Positions 5,897 through 7,366 of a DNA stretch of 7,366 nt are shown one piece after another; positions within the stretch are counted from its first letter, which is position 1, and every line of letters starts with the position of its first letter. Below the pieces are notes generated by a model. It was not told the DNA's origin. It saw only the letters and a program-made list of their open reading frames with translations, and did not search any database. Source of the stretch: Rhodoferax sp. (GTDB lineage: Bacteria > Pseudomonadota > Gammaproteobacteria > Burkholderiales > Burkholderiaceae_C); the NCBI GenBank assembly GCA_023231075.1, contig JALNWC010000120.1, positions 1 through 7,366 of the forward strand. The letters are read 5' to 3'. Made by a program: the position numbers and the translations under genes.

Positions 5897-7009
5897 ATGA
5901 AACCGATTCAACTCTTCGATACCGCCTCCGGCACCTACACCTACGTGCTGTTTGACACCGCCACGCGCGAAGCCATCATCATCGACCCGGTGGACACCCA
6001 GCTTGAGCGCGACCTGCAGGTGCTGCGCGATGACGGCCTGAAGCTGGTGTGGGCGCTGGAAACCCATGCGCACGCCGACCACATCACCAGCGCAGGACTG
6101 TTGGCCGAGCTGGCCGGCGCCAAAACCACGGCGCCAGCCGACTGCGGCATCGCCACCGCCTCGGTCCAGCTCAAGGACGGCGACGTGTTGAATTTCGGCG
6201 GTGAACAGATTCGTGCCCTGCACACCCCCGGCCACACCGCCGGCAGCACGTGCTTTGTCTGGCGCCATCATGTCTTTACCGGCGACACCCTGCTGATCAA
6301 CGGCTGTGGCCGCACCGACTTTCAAAGCGGCAGCGCCAAGGCCCTGTACCACAGCCTGACCGAGGTGCTGTTCAAGCTGCCCGACGACACCACGGTGTGG
6401 CCGGGCCATGACTACCAGGGCAAGACCCACTCGACCATCGGCGTCGAAAAAGTCGGCAATGCCCGGGTGGCCGGCAAAACCGAAGAAGAATTCATTGCCA
6501 TCATGGACGCGTTGCACCTGCCGCCGCCCAAACGCATCGCTGAGGCCGTGCCCGCCAACCTGCATGGCGGCCTGCGCCACGATGCGCACGCCGTCAACAG
6601 CCTGCAGGTGCAGCCCGCTCCTGGCTACGCGGGCGACATCAGCGGCACGCTGGCCTGGCGCTGGGTACAGAGTGGCGAGGCGGTGCTGGTGGACGTGCGC
6701 TCGGACGCCGAACGCGCCTGGGTGGGCTTTGTGCCCGATGCCCCGGCGGTCGCCTGGAAGCAGTGGCCCGGCATGGTGAACAACCCCAACTTCGACGCCG
6801 AACTGCTGGCCGCCGTGGCGGCGGGCAAAAAAGTGGCGCTGCTGTGCCGCAGCGGCGTGCGCTCCATTGCCGCCGCCAAACGCGCGACCGAACTCGGGCT
6901 GGAGGCTTACAACATTCTGGAAGGTTTTGAAGGCGACCCCGACAGCCATGCCCAGCGCGGCCACCTGGGCGGCTGGCGTTTGCGCGGCCTGCCGTGGCGC
7001 CAGAGCTGA
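5897..7009 (+). CDS. Persulfide dioxygenase-rhodanese fusion (ETHE1-like)
   Basis: Oxidises glutathione persulfide to sulfite and glutathione at a mononuclear iron. The fused rhodanese can transfer a sulfane sulfur between persulfide and sulfite to give thiosulfate, so the enzyme acts in cytoplasmic sulfide and persulfide detoxification. In the 370 residues the metallo-beta-lactamase domain (about 1-200) shows THAHADH (56-62), TPGHTAGS (110-117) and FTGDTLL (127-133). H57, H113 and D130 correspond to the 2-His/1-Asp iron site of ETHE1, and WPGHDY (168-173) is also present. The rhodanese domain (about 245-370) has VLVDVRSDAE (263-272) and the active loop CRSGVRS with catalytic C317. The ATG at 5897 is chosen because MBL similarity starts there; the frame is open to an ATG at 5807 whose extra 30 residues look like leader sequence. 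No clear Shine-Dalgarno precedes either. It is divergent from icmF and 103 bases before coaX. The alternative, a hydroxyacylglutathione hydrolase, is made unlikely by the rhodanese fusion. Confidence 0.92.
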   Translation: MKPIQLFDTASGTYTYVLFDTATREAIIIDPVDTQLERDLQVLRDDGLKLVWALETHAHADHITSAGLLAELAGAKTTAPADCGIATASVQLKDGDVLNFGGEQIRALHTPGHTAGSTCFVWRHHVFTGDTLLINGCGRTDFQSGSAKALYHSLTEVLFKLPDDTTVWPGHDYQGKTHSTIGVEKVGNARVAGKTEEEFIAIMDALHLPPPKRIAEAVPANLHGGLRHDAHAVNSLQVQPAPGYAGDISGTLAWRWVQSGEAVLVDVRSDAERAWVGFVPDAPAVAWKQWPGMVNNPNFDAELLAAVAAGKKVALLCRSGVRSIAAAKRATELGLEAYNILEGFEGDPDSHAQRGHLGGWRLRGLPWRQS

Positions 7010-7112
7010 TAATGCCAGCTGACAGCTCAATAATTTGTTGAGGACAGAGCTTGTTTGCTGCGCGTCACTGCGGTCTGTCCCGCAAGATATCAGAATTGCT
7101 GATAATGCCGCC
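7005..7112 (+). promoter_or_regulatory. Intergenic region before coaX: candidate -10, direct repeat and inverted repeat
   Basis: GATAAT at 7101-7106 is a good -10 for coaX, with no good -35 at 16-18 bp. It would start transcription near 7112-7114, at the ATG itself. GCTGATAATGCC occurs twice, at 7005-7016 (spanning the dioxygenase stop) and at 7098-7109. GGACAGA (7042-7048) is the reverse complement of TCTGTCC (7074-7080), a possible long-loop stem. No intrinsic terminator with a T run is visible after the dioxygenase gene, so read-through into coaX is possible. Confidence 0.3.
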
Positions 7113-7366
7113 ATGACTTTTTTGGCCATTGATATCGGCAACACCCGCTTGAAGTGGGCCTTGCACACCGCGCCGCAGCATAACGCCCCCTTGTTGGCGC
7201 AGGGTGTCGAGTTTCTGGAAAACATTGACCGCCTGGCCAGCGGCGACTGGGGCGGCCTGCCCCCTCCCACGCGCATGCTGGGCTGCACCGTGGCCGGCGA
7301 CGCCATCAAGCGCCGGGTCGAAGAACAAATGGAGCTGTGGGACGTGTCCGCCAACTGGGTGGTGGC
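7113..7366 (+). CDS. coaX: Type III pantothenate kinase, N-terminal part (cut by window edge)
   Basis: Phosphorylates pantothenate with ATP, the first step of coenzyme A synthesis; this cytosolic ASKHA-fold enzyme is not feedback-inhibited by CoA, unlike CoaA. The 84 visible codons begin MTFLAIDIGNTRLKWAL, with the family's N-terminal phosphate-binding motif DIGNTRLK at 7-14. LGCTVAGDAIKRRVEE, about 58-73, is a family-like segment in the position where homologues have (S)NVAG. The pantothenate- and cation-binding motifs (GxDR region, DxGT) lie beyond the edge. The start is clear because the family begins within a few residues of the DxGNT motif. No Shine-Dalgarno is obvious before the ATG (upstream TAATGCCGCC). 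In many Burkholderiales coaX follows birA; here it follows the sulfur gene instead. Confidence 0.93.
   Translation, partial: MTFLAIDIGNTRLKWALHTAPQHNAPLLAQGVEFLENIDRLASGDWGGLPPPTRMLGCTVAGDAIKRRVEEQMELWDVSANWVV

Noticed and set aside
5837..7354. 505-codon open frame on the minus strand across the persulfide dioxygenase and coaX
   Set aside because: The same kind of antisense shadow: two real genes on the other strand account for the openness, and its translation shows no recognisable domain.

Overview
The window is a compact, GC-rich stretch of a proteobacterial chromosome. Protein style suggests Betaproteobacteria, order Burkholderiales, probably Comamonadaceae (Rhodoferax/Polaromonas-like). 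This is judged from memory of CoaX and IcmF sequences in that group, not from a search. No plasmid, phage or rRNA/tRNA features are seen.

Left part (1-1785, minus strand): a two-gene translationally coupled unit. The upstream gene encodes a 198-residue protein that looks like the N-terminal (WED/REC-type) half of a TnpB/IS605-OrfB protein with no RuvC nuclease half. It overlaps by four bases (ATGA) the start of a type I secretion ABC permease/ATPase of the PrtD kind, which runs off the left edge. Its promoter region carries two copies of a 14-bp direct repeat.

Middle-left (1892-2265): a divergent small gene (55 residues, very basic) with an extended -10 promoter, a good Shine-Dalgarno sequence and a strong intrinsic terminator. 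It is followed by a degenerate composite intergenic repeat.

Centre (2270-5683, minus): icmF, a fused adenosylcobalamin-dependent acyl-CoA mutase. It contains a B12 domain, a MeaB-like G-protein chaperone and a mutase domain, and its active-site residues fit isobutyryl-CoA (valine/isobutyrate metabolism). Its G domain holds an unusual in-frame insert encoded by a 53-bp near-perfect inverted repeat (4791-4843).

Right part (5684-7366): a 213-bp divergent regulatory region with a 16-bp palindrome resembling a LiuR (MerR-family) operator. Next on the plus strand comes a persulfide dioxygenase-rhodanese fusion (glutathione persulfide to sulfite/thiosulfate), then the start of coaX (type III pantothenate kinase, first step of CoA synthesis), cut by the right edge.

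The metabolic theme on the right is CoA thioester and sulfur metabolism. The left is protein export. The two items most worth a second look are the RuvC-less TnpB-like protein coupled to a secretion ATPase and the palindromic element translated within icmF.
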